Below, one piece after another: positions 1-5,260 of a DNA stretch of 5,448 nucleotides; position 1 is the first letter of the stretch; every line of letters starts with the position of its first letter. The notes beneath the pieces were generated by a model. It ran no database searches. It was not told the origin of the DNA and saw only the letters and a list, made by a program, of their open reading frames with translations. Both the position numbers and the translations under genes were made by a program. Source of the stretch: Syntrophus sp. (in: bacteria) (GTDB lineage Bacteria; Desulfobacterota; Syntrophia; Syntrophales; UBA8958); the NCBI GenBank assembly GCA_003451635.1, contig DMAT01000158.1, forward strand, positions 166 to 5,613, read 5' to 3'.

Positions 1-523
1 AATGGCGACGATTCCCCCCCGGACCTTTGCCCCTGCCCCCGCAGATCATGGGCGGTCAGGAGAAATCAGGAAACTGCCGCCCCCGCCACCTACCCCCGTC
101 AGGGTGATTGCCAGGAAAACAAAAGAACGGAGCTCTCAGGACATCACGGAGGCCAAAGCGGTAATTTGCGTGGGCCGGGGCATGGAGAAGCAAGCGGATA
201 TTGGCATTGCCCGTCAATTGGCGGATCTGGTCGGGGGGGCGGTCGGTTGCACCCGCCCGATCTCGGAGGAGTTGCATTGGCTGCCCGATGACCTCTGCAT
301 CGGTCTTTCCGGGGTTCAGGTGAAGCCGGATCTGTATATCGGCCTGGGCGTCTCCGGGCAGATCCAGCATGTCACGGGCATTCGCGGCGCCCGGGTGATC
401 TGCGCCGTCAACAAAGACGAAAACGCCCCGATTTTCCAGGCCGCCGACCTGGGAATCGTCGGGGACCTCTACGATGTGACACCAAAGCTGATCGAGGAAT
501 TACTGAAGGCGACCAGCCGCTAA
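1..523 (+). CDS. etfA: Electron transfer flavoprotein alpha subunit, C-terminal part (5' end outside window)
   Basis: This is the C-terminal half of the alpha subunit of electron transfer flavoprotein (EtfA/FixB). With EtfB it forms a soluble heterodimer that carries FAD and shuttles electrons between acyl-CoA or other dehydrogenases and a membrane or ferredoxin partner. Residues are counted from the ATG at base 2, which is probably internal because the family is usually about 310-340 residues and only 173 are visible. A proline-rich linker (residues 25-32) leads into the FAD domain: VGRGM at 57-61, GCTRPISE at 82-89, IGLSG at 100-104, GVSGQIQH at 116-123, NKD at 137-139, then APIF and a GIVGDL stretch near the end. 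These are the classic EtfA FAD-contact motifs. The loop usually read as GQTG is GLSG here, so Thr is replaced by Ser and Gln by Leu. The frame is intact through several G and C runs. etfB would be expected just upstream, outside the window. Identification is very secure; the redox partner cannot be told. Confidence 0.96.
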   Translation, partial: MATIPPRTFAPAPADHGRSGEIRKLPPPPPTPVRVIARKTKERSSQDITEAKAVICVGRGMEKQADIGIARQLADLVGGAVGCTRPISEELHWLPDDLCIGLSGVQVKPDLYIGLGVSGQIQHVTGIRGARVICAVNKDENAPIFQAADLGIVGDLYDVTPKLIEELLKATSR

Positions 524-1414
524 GGCGTTCTGCAGAACAACCGCCTTTTCCCCGTTGACCATGGCAAACCCCTGATCGAGGAGTTTGACCGTCTCTTTGT
601 TTCGGAATTTCGGATTATTCGACCCCATGAGAACGGCTAGAAGACGGGTATCTCCATGTTTGGCCGTGGCGGCGATATGCCAGCCCGCCTTCCCGACATA
701 ACCGGTCTTCAGACCGTCCGCACCGGGATAATGTCCCAGAAGGCGATTCCGGTTGAATTGGGTGATGCCGTTATACGAGTATTGCTGCATGGAATGAATG
801 GCCAGGGAAGCGGGAAATTTTTCCAGATAGGCGGTAGAAAGTTTGACGATATCCGCAGCCGTTGTGTATTGGCCCTTTGCCGGCAGGCCGTTGGGGGTCT
901 TGAAGCAGCTCTGGGTCATGCCCAGCTTTTTTGCCTGAAGATTCATTTGCTCGACAAAGGCCTCGACGGTTCCCCCCAGATGTTCGGCGACGGCCACGGA
1001 GGCGTCATTGGCGGATACGACGGACATTCCCGTAACCAGTTCCCCCAGTGTCGCCTCGGTGTTCGGTTCAAGATACATCCTCGTCCCCCCCATGCGCGCG
1101 GCTCGGGGGCTGATGCGGACCCGGTCCGACCACCGGGCCTTCCCGGCGTAGACAGCGTCATAAACCATGTAAAGACTGAGCACCTTGGTGATGGAGGCGG
1201 GTTGCATGGCAAGGTTGGCGTTCCGGCTCTGGAGGATCTTCCCCGTTGTCATATCCATGAGGACAATGGATTTAATTGCCGGGGCAACAGCCTTCGCCTT
1301 GGGAGCGGCAGCCCTGTTTTGTTTCTTCTTGGTCTTTTTTGCTTCGACGGGGGCGACAAAAACCAGGCACATGAGAACGATCAGAATGATTTGCAGTTTT
1401 GCGAAACGGGGCAT
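500..1414 (-). CDS. D-alanyl-D-alanine carboxypeptidase (peptidase S11, PBP5/DacF type), short form
   Basis: This is a penicillin-binding protein of the S11 family, which removes the terminal D-alanine from peptidoglycan pentapeptides outside the cytoplasmic membrane. The 304-residue product starts with a signal peptide: basic MPRFAK, a hydrophobic core (about residues 8-20) and a probable cleavage site after VEA (23-25). A Lys/Ala/Pro-rich linker (26-47) follows. All three active-site motifs are present: SITK (74-77, Ser74 nucleophile), SAN (134-136) and KTG (236-238, inside GLKTGYVGKAG). The protein ends about 66 residues after KTG, so the beta-rich C-terminal domain and the amphipathic membrane anchor of PBP5-like proteins of about 380-400 residues are missing. 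It is therefore probably a free periplasmic enzyme. The start is supported by an AGGA ribosome site 9 nt upstream. The last 24 bp overlap the end of etfA on the other strand. A paralogue name such as dacA or dacF cannot be chosen from sequence alone. Confidence 0.93.
   Translation of the reverse strand: MPRFAKLQIILIVLMCLVFVAPVEAKKTKKKQNRAAAPKAKAVAPAIKSIVLMDMTTGKILQSRNANLAMQPASITKVLSLYMVYDAVYAGKARWSDRVRISPRAARMGGTRMYLEPNTEATLGELVTGMSVVSANDASVAVAEHLGGTVEAFVEQMNLQAKKLGMTQSCFKTPNGLPAKGQYTTAADIVKLSTAYLEKFPASLAIHSMQQYSYNGITQFNRNRLLGHYPGADGLKTGYVGKAGWHIAATAKHGDTRLLAVLMGSNNPKFRNKETVKLLDQGFAMVNGEKAVVLQNALAAGRLQ
522..549 (+). terminator. Probable rho-independent terminator of etfA
   Basis: The etfA stop codon (TAA, 521-523) runs directly into a hairpin. 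The arm AAGGCG (522-527) pairs with CGCCTT (542-547), and TTTT (546-549) forms a short T-tract. The 14-nt loop holds TTCTGCAGAA, which can add a small inner stem. The site lies inside the 3' coding part of the convergent carboxypeptidase gene. The T-tract is short and followed by C residues, so its strength is uncertain. Confidence 0.5.
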
Positions 1415-1430
1415 GTATTTTAATCCTGAG

Positions 1431-1476
1431 AAAATACGGCCCCCGGTAATCCCGTCGATTCGGGTTCCAGGGGCCG
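1431..1476 (-). terminator. Strong hairpin with T-rich tail between carbonic anhydrase and carboxypeptidase genes
   Basis: Read on the - strand, CGGCCCC-T-GG (1476-1467) pairs with CC-G-GGGGCCG (1446-1437), ten base pairs including one G-U. Inside is a CCCG/CGGG stem around a 6-nt loop (1464-1451), and TATTTTC follows. The G-U pair and the T-rich tail exist only in the - strand RNA, so the hairpin is oriented to end the carbonic anhydrase transcript (stop at 1490). It sits only about 20 nt before the carboxypeptidase ATG. Partial read-through or attenuation of that gene is therefore possible. Confidence 0.65.
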
Positions 1477-1489
1477 CATGGGTTGATTC

Positions 1490-2104
1490 CTATTTATTTG
1501 CCGCCAGGTATCCCTTCGCCAGGGCGGTGTTGACATGGACAACGCCCTTGTTCAGGGTCCGGAAGGGGTAGTCCTCGGTGACGATGGGCAGCTTGTCCGC
1601 CTGTTCCTGGGTCTTGATCACGGAGCCCGCGGGAACATAGCGGCCATCGGCAACGGTTACCCCCATGAGGATACAGCCAGGCTCAATGACACAGTTCCTG
1701 CCGACGAAGGATTTGAAGACCAGTGACTTCATGCCGACGAAGGTCTCGTCGAGAACTACGGCGGGTCCGTGGATCTGGACCTGATGGGCTAAAGACACCC
1801 GGCCGCCCACATAAACGGCATATTTCTTCCCATCCACTTCAAAGAGGTTTTTTTCAATGACCTGGCCGTTCATCTCCGTTTCCAGGGCGTGAATGACGAC
1901 CCCGTCCTGGACATTGGCATTGTCGCCGACGAAAAGGGGTTGCCCTTCGTCGCCCCGGACCGAGGCAAAGGGAGACACCATGACATTCTTTCCCAAGATG
2001 ACATTGCCGATGACTGCCCCCAGGGGATGGACGTAGGCCGTCGGGTCAATTACGGGATCGTAGACTTTGGAACTAAAATCCGTCAAAACATTTTTTCCAA
2101 TCAT
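1490..2104 (-). CDS. cam: Gamma-class carbonic anhydrase, Cam type
   Basis: This is a 204-residue left-handed beta-helix (hexapeptide repeat) protein that should interconvert CO2 and bicarbonate as a metal-dependent trimer. It matches Methanosarcina thermophila Cam along its length, as I recall that sequence. The metal ligands are His72 (VIHALE), His107 (SLAHQ) and His112 (QIHGP), equivalent to Cam His81, 117 and 122. Arg50, Asp52 and Glu53 match Cam Arg59, Asp61 and Glu62. Asn64 and Gln66 match Asn73 and Gln75, and Asn192 matches Asn202. Glu75, in the acidic loop after His72, matches the proton-shuttle Glu84; that loop is one residue shorter. The loop and the shuttle Glu separate Cam from the shorter CamH/YrdA-like proteins. 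Cam Tyr200 aligns with His190. Unlike archaeal Cam there is no signal peptide: an in-frame TAA lies 27 nt upstream of the ATG and a GGAGGA site is 9 nt upstream. The enzyme is thus probably cytoplasmic. It appears to have its own promoter and terminator. Confidence 0.93.
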   Translation of the reverse strand: MIGKNVLTDFSSKVYDPVIDPTAYVHPLGAVIGNVILGKNVMVSPFASVRGDEGQPLFVGDNANVQDGVVIHALETEMNGQVIEKNLFEVDGKKYAVYVGGRVSLAHQVQIHGPAVVLDETFVGMKSLVFKSFVGRNCVIEPGCILMGVTVADGRYVPAGSVIKTQEQADKLPIVTEDYPFRTLNKGVVHVNTALAKGYLAANK

Positions 2105-2113
2105 AGCTGTGTT

Positions 2114-2119
2114 TCCTCC
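2114..2119 (-). promoter_or_regulatory. Ribosome binding site of the carbonic anhydrase gene
   Basis: GGAGGA on the - strand, 9 nt before the ATG ending at 2104. It fixes the start and rules out a longer, exported form, because the frame upstream holds no other start codon before an in-frame TAA. Confidence 0.8.
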
Positions 2120-2142
2120 ATAATGTTGAAATTATACATCTT

Positions 2143-2171
2143 TTTATAGCCCATTTCGGGAATATATTCAA
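2143..2171 (-). promoter_or_regulatory. Predicted sigma-70-type promoter for the carbonic anhydrase gene
   Basis: On the - strand, TTGAAT (2171-2166) and TATAAA (2148-2143) are separated by exactly 17 nt, in the AT-rich spacer between coaE and the carbonic anhydrase gene. The predicted start of transcription is near 2136, giving a leader of about 30 nt. A perfect TATAAT lies slightly downstream (2136-2131) but lacks a good -35 element; it could be an alternative -10. A match of this quality in a spacer that is much more AT-rich than the genes around it is persuasive but not proof. Confidence 0.55.
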
Positions 2172-2205
2172 GGCGTATTTATTGGCATAAAAAAGAAAAA
2201 GATTA

Positions 2206-2817
2206 TCATTTTGCCCTTTCCCGGCGTATCAATTCCCCCCAGAGAGCAACGACCTGTTCCTGTGTTTCCTCGTGGGAGCCTTCGTTGTTGACGATCAGGT
2301 CGGCCAGGGACAGTTTGTCCTGGATGGGCATTTGAGCGTTCAGACGGGAAAGGGCCTCTTCCCGGGTATAGCCATTCCTGGCCATGAGGCGCCGGAGTTG
2401 CTCCTCCGGGGAGATATAGACGAGTAGAACCACGTCCACCATCTGCTTCATCCCCGCCTCGATGAGGAGCGGCACATCGGAAAGGACGATAGCGTCCGCT
2501 TTTTCCTCTTTTATTTCTTCCAGCTGGCGGCGCCAGGCCGTAAAGACGGCGGGATGGACAATGGCGTTCAGTTGGGCCATCTTATCCTGATCGGCAAAAA
2601 CAATCGCCCCGAGTCCGGTCCGGTTGATCGTCCCGTCCTCGTTTAGGATCTCCGGACCAAAAGCGTCAATTATTGCCCGCCAGACCGGCATTTCCGGCTT
2701 TTCCATCCCATGGGCCAGGATATCAAAATCGATATGGAAGGCCCCCTTCTCAACCAGCATGGCGGCGACGGTGGATTTGCCGGACGCAATGCCCCCTGTC
2801 AGTCCAACATTCAGCAT
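2206..2817 (-). CDS. coaE: Dephospho-CoA kinase
   Basis: This kinase phosphorylates the ribose 3'-hydroxyl of dephospho-CoA with ATP, the last step of coenzyme A synthesis, in the cytoplasm. The 203-residue length is normal for the family. The P-loop is GLTGGIASGKST (5-16), with Ala11 where many homologues have Gly. Asp30 and Asp32 (HIDFD) form the substrate-site acidic pair. The CoaE signatures LNAIVHP (83-89) and DVPLLIEAGM (114-123) are present, as is the lid region with Arg147 (LMARNGYTREE), and NNEGS (177-181) near the end. The ATG directly follows the TAA of coaX with no gap, and no convincing ribosome site is visible just upstream. Expression is therefore likely to depend on translational coupling to coaX. 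coaE is the last gene of the cofactor cluster; the T-rich stretch after its stop lacks a clear hairpin. Nothing suggests damage. Confidence 0.96.
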   Translation of the reverse strand: MLNVGLTGGIASGKSTVAAMLVEKGAFHIDFDILAHGMEKPEMPVWRAIIDAFGPEILNEDGTINRTGLGAIVFADQDKMAQLNAIVHPAVFTAWRRQLEEIKEEKADAIVLSDVPLLIEAGMKQMVDVVLLVYISPEEQLRRLMARNGYTREEALSRLNAQMPIQDKLSLADLIVNNEGSHEETQEQVVALWGELIRRERAK

Positions 2818-3585
2818 TTATTGCTTGTTACGGAGATGGATTAGACGCAGCCCCTCCAGGGTAAGCATGTCATCCACGACTTCGATGGTTTTTGTTTCCG
2901 GGGCGACGATTTTTGCCAGACCGCCTGTGGCGATGACCATGGGATTGCTTTTTACCTCTCCCCGCATCCGTCCGACGATTCCGTCCACCAGGCCGGCATA
3001 CCCATACATAATCCCTGCCTGCATGCTGCTCACCGTGTCCTTGGCGATGATAGCCCTGGGTTTGCTCAACTCGACCCGGGGGAGCTTCGCCGCCCGCTCG
3101 AAGAGGGCCTCACTGGAGATCATGATCCCCGGCGCGATGCATCCGCCCATATACTCCCCTTTGACGGACACATAGTCAAAGGTTGTTGCCGTGCCAAAAT
3201 CAACTATGATCAGGTCGCGCTTGTATTTTTCATATGCCGCCACGGCATTTACGATCCGGTCCGCCCCCACTTCCTTGGGGTTGTCGTAGTAGATAGGCAT
3301 CCCCGTCTTGACGCCCGGTCCTACGATGAGCGGCTTCAGATGAAAATATTTCTCACAGAGGGGCTCCAGAATATTGAGCATCGGCGGGACTACGCAGGAG
3401 ATGATGATGTCGGAGATTTTTTTGGAACTGATCTTGCTGGACTTGTAGAGGTTATAGATCAGCATCCCGTATTCGTCGACGGTATGATCGACAACCGTTC
3501 TTATCCGCCAGTCATGGACGAGGTTCTCCCCGTCGAATAAACCCAGTACGGTGTTTGTGTTTCCTACATCAACGACAAGCAGCAT
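2818..3585 (-). CDS. coaX: Type III pantothenate kinase
   Basis: CoaX phosphorylates pantothenate, the first committed step of CoA synthesis. It belongs to the ASKHA (actin/Hsp70/sugar kinase) fold and is unrelated to the CoaA and CoaW kinases. The 255-residue protein has DVGNTNT (6-12) for phosphate binding with Asp6, GADR (107-110) with Asp109, which lies in the pantothenate/catalytic site of the family, and DFGTATTFD (129-137). GGCIAPG (147-153) and the C-terminal ATGG (219-222) are also in place. Type III enzymes generally need a monovalent cation and escape CoA feedback inhibition; that is family knowledge, not visible here. The ATG is 4 nt after the birA stop and has a strong AAGGAG site 7 nt upstream, inside the end of birA. 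Its TAA abuts the coaE ATG, which places the first and last CoA pathway enzymes side by side. Confidence 0.97.
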   Translation of the reverse strand: MLLVVDVGNTNTVLGLFDGENLVHDWRIRTVVDHTVDEYGMLIYNLYKSSKISSKKISDIIISCVVPPMLNILEPLCEKYFHLKPLIVGPGVKTGMPIYYDNPKEVGADRIVNAVAAYEKYKRDLIIVDFGTATTFDYVSVKGEYMGGCIAPGIMISSEALFERAAKLPRVELSKPRAIIAKDTVSSMQAGIMYGYAGLVDGIVGRMRGEVKSNPMVIATGGLAKIVAPETKTIEVVDDMLTLEGLRLIHLRNKQ

Positions 3586-3589
3586 AAGT

Positions 3590-4381
3590 CTACTCCTTCA
3601 AGAGATGAACATCTCCGGCGATGACCCGCTGGGTCGTGCCGTCGGCGCCTCGCATCATAATGGTCCCGTCCTCGTCAATCCCCATGACCACCCCGGTTTG
3701 CACGTCTTCCCGGAAAACCACCCGGATCGGCCGTCCCACGATGTCGGCGTAACGGAGCCAGGCATCCCGGACCCCGGGAAAACCGACGCCGAGGAAGACC
3801 CTATACCATGTTTCAAAAAAGTTCAACAGTCCGGAAATGACTTCAATACGGTCATGGGTTTTGCCGGTCTCGATTTTAAGGGATGTGGCAGTGTCGTAAA
3901 GGGCCGGCTCGAAATCCTCGCGGTTCATGTTGATGTTCAGGCCGACGCCCAGGATGATAAAATCCACGCCCCTGGCCGAGGCGTTCATCTCCGTGAGGAT
4001 GCCGCAGACCTTTTTCCCCGCGATAAGGACGTCGTTAGGCCATTTTATGGTCACATCCTTCAGGCCGCAGGCGGCAAGCAGCTCTGCCACGGCCACCCCG
4101 GCCACCAGGGTGAGTTGGGGGGCGGCAGGGGGATCGATGCGGGGTCTCAGGATAATGGAAACGTAGAGGTTGCTTCCCGGCGGGGACTGCCAGATGCGAT
4201 TCAGGCGGCCCTTTCCCTTCCCCTGGGCGTCAGCCACGACGACCGTGCCCTCCGGGGCGCCATCCCTGGCCAGGCGGCAGGCCATGATATTGGTGGAGTC
4301 GATTTCCGGGAAATACCGAACATTTCCACCAATCTTCTTCCCCGCAAGCCGCTCCTTTAATGCCTCTTCCGTATAATTCAT
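3590..4381 (-). CDS. birA: Biotin--[acetyl-CoA-carboxylase] ligase (group I, no DNA-binding domain)
   Basis: This enzyme activates biotin to biotinyl-5'-AMP and transfers it to the target lysine of biotin-dependent carboxylases in the cytoplasm. The 263-residue protein has the whole catalytic and C-terminal SH3-like domains. DSTN (28-31) starts the biotin pocket. GKGKGRLNRIW (54-64) is the biotinyl-AMP loop, usually GRGRRGR-W and rather diverged here. KWPNDV (113-118), KVCGILTE (124-131, with the catalytic-loop Lys) and GVGLNIN (145-151) follow, and the small domain runs from about 213 to the end. E. coli BirA is about 320 residues with an N-terminal helix-turn-helix. Here only about 20 residues precede the catalytic domain, so this protein should not act as a DNA-binding bio repressor. 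The ATG lies 13 nt after the nadC stop without a clear ribosome site, and the frame upstream runs into nadC without another ATG. The exact start is therefore slightly uncertain. Confidence 0.95.
   Translation of the reverse strand: MNYTEEALKERLAGKKIGGNVRYFPEIDSTNIMACRLARDGAPEGTVVVADAQGKGKGRLNRIWQSPPGSNLYVSIILRPRIDPPAAPQLTLVAGVAVAELLAACGLKDVTIKWPNDVLIAGKKVCGILTEMNASARGVDFIILGVGLNINMNREDFEPALYDTATSLKIETGKTHDRIEVISGLLNFFETWYRVFLGVGFPGVRDAWLRYADIVGRPIRVVFREDVQTGVVMGIDEDGTIMMRGADGTTQRVIAGDVHLLKE
3593..3598 (-). promoter_or_regulatory. Ribosome binding site of coaX inside the birA 3' end
   Basis: AAGGAG on the - strand, 7 nt before the coaX ATG and within the last codons of birA (part of the Lys-Glu end). 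It is the best ribosome site in the cluster and supports independent, efficient initiation of coaX. Confidence 0.75.
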
Positions 4382-4394
4382 CCAGCAGAGGCCG

Positions 4395-5249
4395 TCATTG
4401 AATGAGGAGGGAGATGTCCGCCGCGCGGACGGAATGGGTCAAGGCCCCCACGGAGATGAAATTGACGCCCGTCGCGGCGATGGCGCGGACATTGTCCAGA
4501 GTGACATTTCCCGATGCCTCCAGAGGTACACGTCCGGCTGTTGCGGCCACAGCGGTCTTCATGTCATCGGTGCCCATATTGTCGAGCATGATTACGTCAG
4601 CACCCGCGGCCAGGGCCTCTTCCAGTCCGCCAAGGTTCCGGACCTCCACCTCGATCTTCAGGGTGTGGGCGACGCCCCGGCGGGCTCGGCGGACCGCCTC
4701 CGTGATGCCTTCGGCTGCCGCAATGTGATTGTCTTTGATCAGGACGCCGTCGTAGAGGGCGAAGCGGTGGTTCTGCCCGCCGCCAATCCGGACGGAGTAC
4801 TTGTCCAGAAAGCGAAGTCCCGGCGCGGTTTTACGGGTGTCGAGAATTCTGGCCTCTGTGCCGGCGATGGCCCGGACAAAGGCCCTTGTTGCCGTGGCGA
4901 TGCCGCACATCCTTTGCAGCAGGTTCAGCGCCGTCCGCTCCGCCATGAGGATGGATTTGAGAGATCCGGATATTTCCGCGAGGAGCGTCCCGGGCCCAAC
5001 CTCCTGTCCCTCGGCGGCCAGGATGGTAATGATAAGTTTGGGATCAACCTGACGAAAGGTCTCCCTGAAGACCTCGCCGCCGGCGACAACCAGCCCTGAT
5101 TTGGCGATGGTCCGGGCGGCGCCGTTCTCTTCGCCCGTAAGTATGGCATTGGAGGTAACATCCGCCGCACCGATGTCCTCCTCGAGGGCGTTGCATATCA
5201 GCTTTCTGATTCGTGCCCGATCATAGTCGTTCAAAGGGAGCGGTTCCAT
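4395..5249 (-). CDS. nadC: Nicotinate-nucleotide pyrophosphorylase (carboxylating), quinolinate phosphoribosyltransferase
   Basis: NadC condenses quinolinate with PRPP and decarboxylates the product to nicotinate mononucleotide, feeding de novo NAD synthesis. The 284-residue protein has the N-terminal ALEEDIGAADVTS (21-33) and ERTALNLLQRMCGIAT (104-119, with Arg105). ILDTRKTAPGLR (135-146) carries the quinolinate/PRPP-binding Arg139 and Lys140. GGGQNHR (156-162) and LIKDNH (170-175, Lys172) follow, then the acidic pair Glu202 (IEVEV) and Asp223 (MLDNM), and the phosphate-binding EASGNV (244-249) and SVGALTHS (266-273). All expected active-site residues are present. The start is supported by GAGG 7 nt before the ATG, overlapping the valS stop. 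nadA and nadB are not in the window, so the quinolinate source must be encoded elsewhere. The gene sits 9 nt after valS and 13 nt before birA. Confidence 0.97.
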   Translation of the reverse strand: MEPLPLNDYDRARIRKLICNALEEDIGAADVTSNAILTGEENGAARTIAKSGLVVAGGEVFRETFRQVDPKLIITILAAEGQEVGPGTLLAEISGSLKSILMAERTALNLLQRMCGIATATRAFVRAIAGTEARILDTRKTAPGLRFLDKYSVRIGGGQNHRFALYDGVLIKDNHIAAAEGITEAVRRARRGVAHTLKIEVEVRNLGGLEEALAAGADVIMLDNMGTDDMKTAVAATAGRVPLEASGNVTLDNVRAIAATGVNFISVGALTHSVRAADISLLIQ

Positions 5250-5256
5250 TATGGAG

Positions 5257-5260
5257 CCTC
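5257..5260 (-). promoter_or_regulatory. Ribosome binding site of nadC overlapping the valS stop codon
   Basis: GAGG on the - strand, 7 nt before the nadC ATG. Its first two bases belong to the valS TGA. The arrangement suggests nadC translation is helped by ribosomes finishing valS. Confidence 0.55.

Noticed and set aside
11..20. C-run near the left edge of etfA and G-run near 231-237 as possible frameshift or phase-variation tracts.
   Set aside because: The etfA frame is intact through both, with normal motifs afterwards; short homopolymers are expected at this GC content.
656..1423. A 255-codon open frame on the + strand opposite the carboxypeptidase gene.
   Set aside because: Its composition is typical of an antisense shadow, it lacks a convincing ribosome site, and the opposite strand encodes a full S11 enzyme with signal peptide and all three motifs.
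2101..2139. A 12-residue upstream frame (MYNFNIMEETQL) whose TGA overlaps the carbonic anhydrase ATG.
   Set aside because: It has no good ribosome site, and its ATG lies at or before the predicted start of transcription, so it is probably chance.
2151..2160. A short inverted repeat (CCC-GAAA-T-GGG on the - strand) between the promoter elements, a possible operator.
   Set aside because: A three-base arm is too short to separate from chance.
2185..2205. A T-rich stretch (- strand) after the coaE stop that might be a terminator tail.
   Set aside because: I could not find a stable hairpin ahead of it; only weak A/T pairing is possible.
3551..4360. A 269-codon open frame on the + strand opposite birA.
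   Set aside because: It has no recognisable family motifs and is Gly/His/Asp/Pro-rich, as expected from the mirror of a GC-rich gene. birA on the other strand has clear catalytic motifs.
4398..5099. A 233-codon open frame on the + strand opposite nadC.
   Set aside because: No family is recognised, and nadC on the other strand is complete and well conserved.
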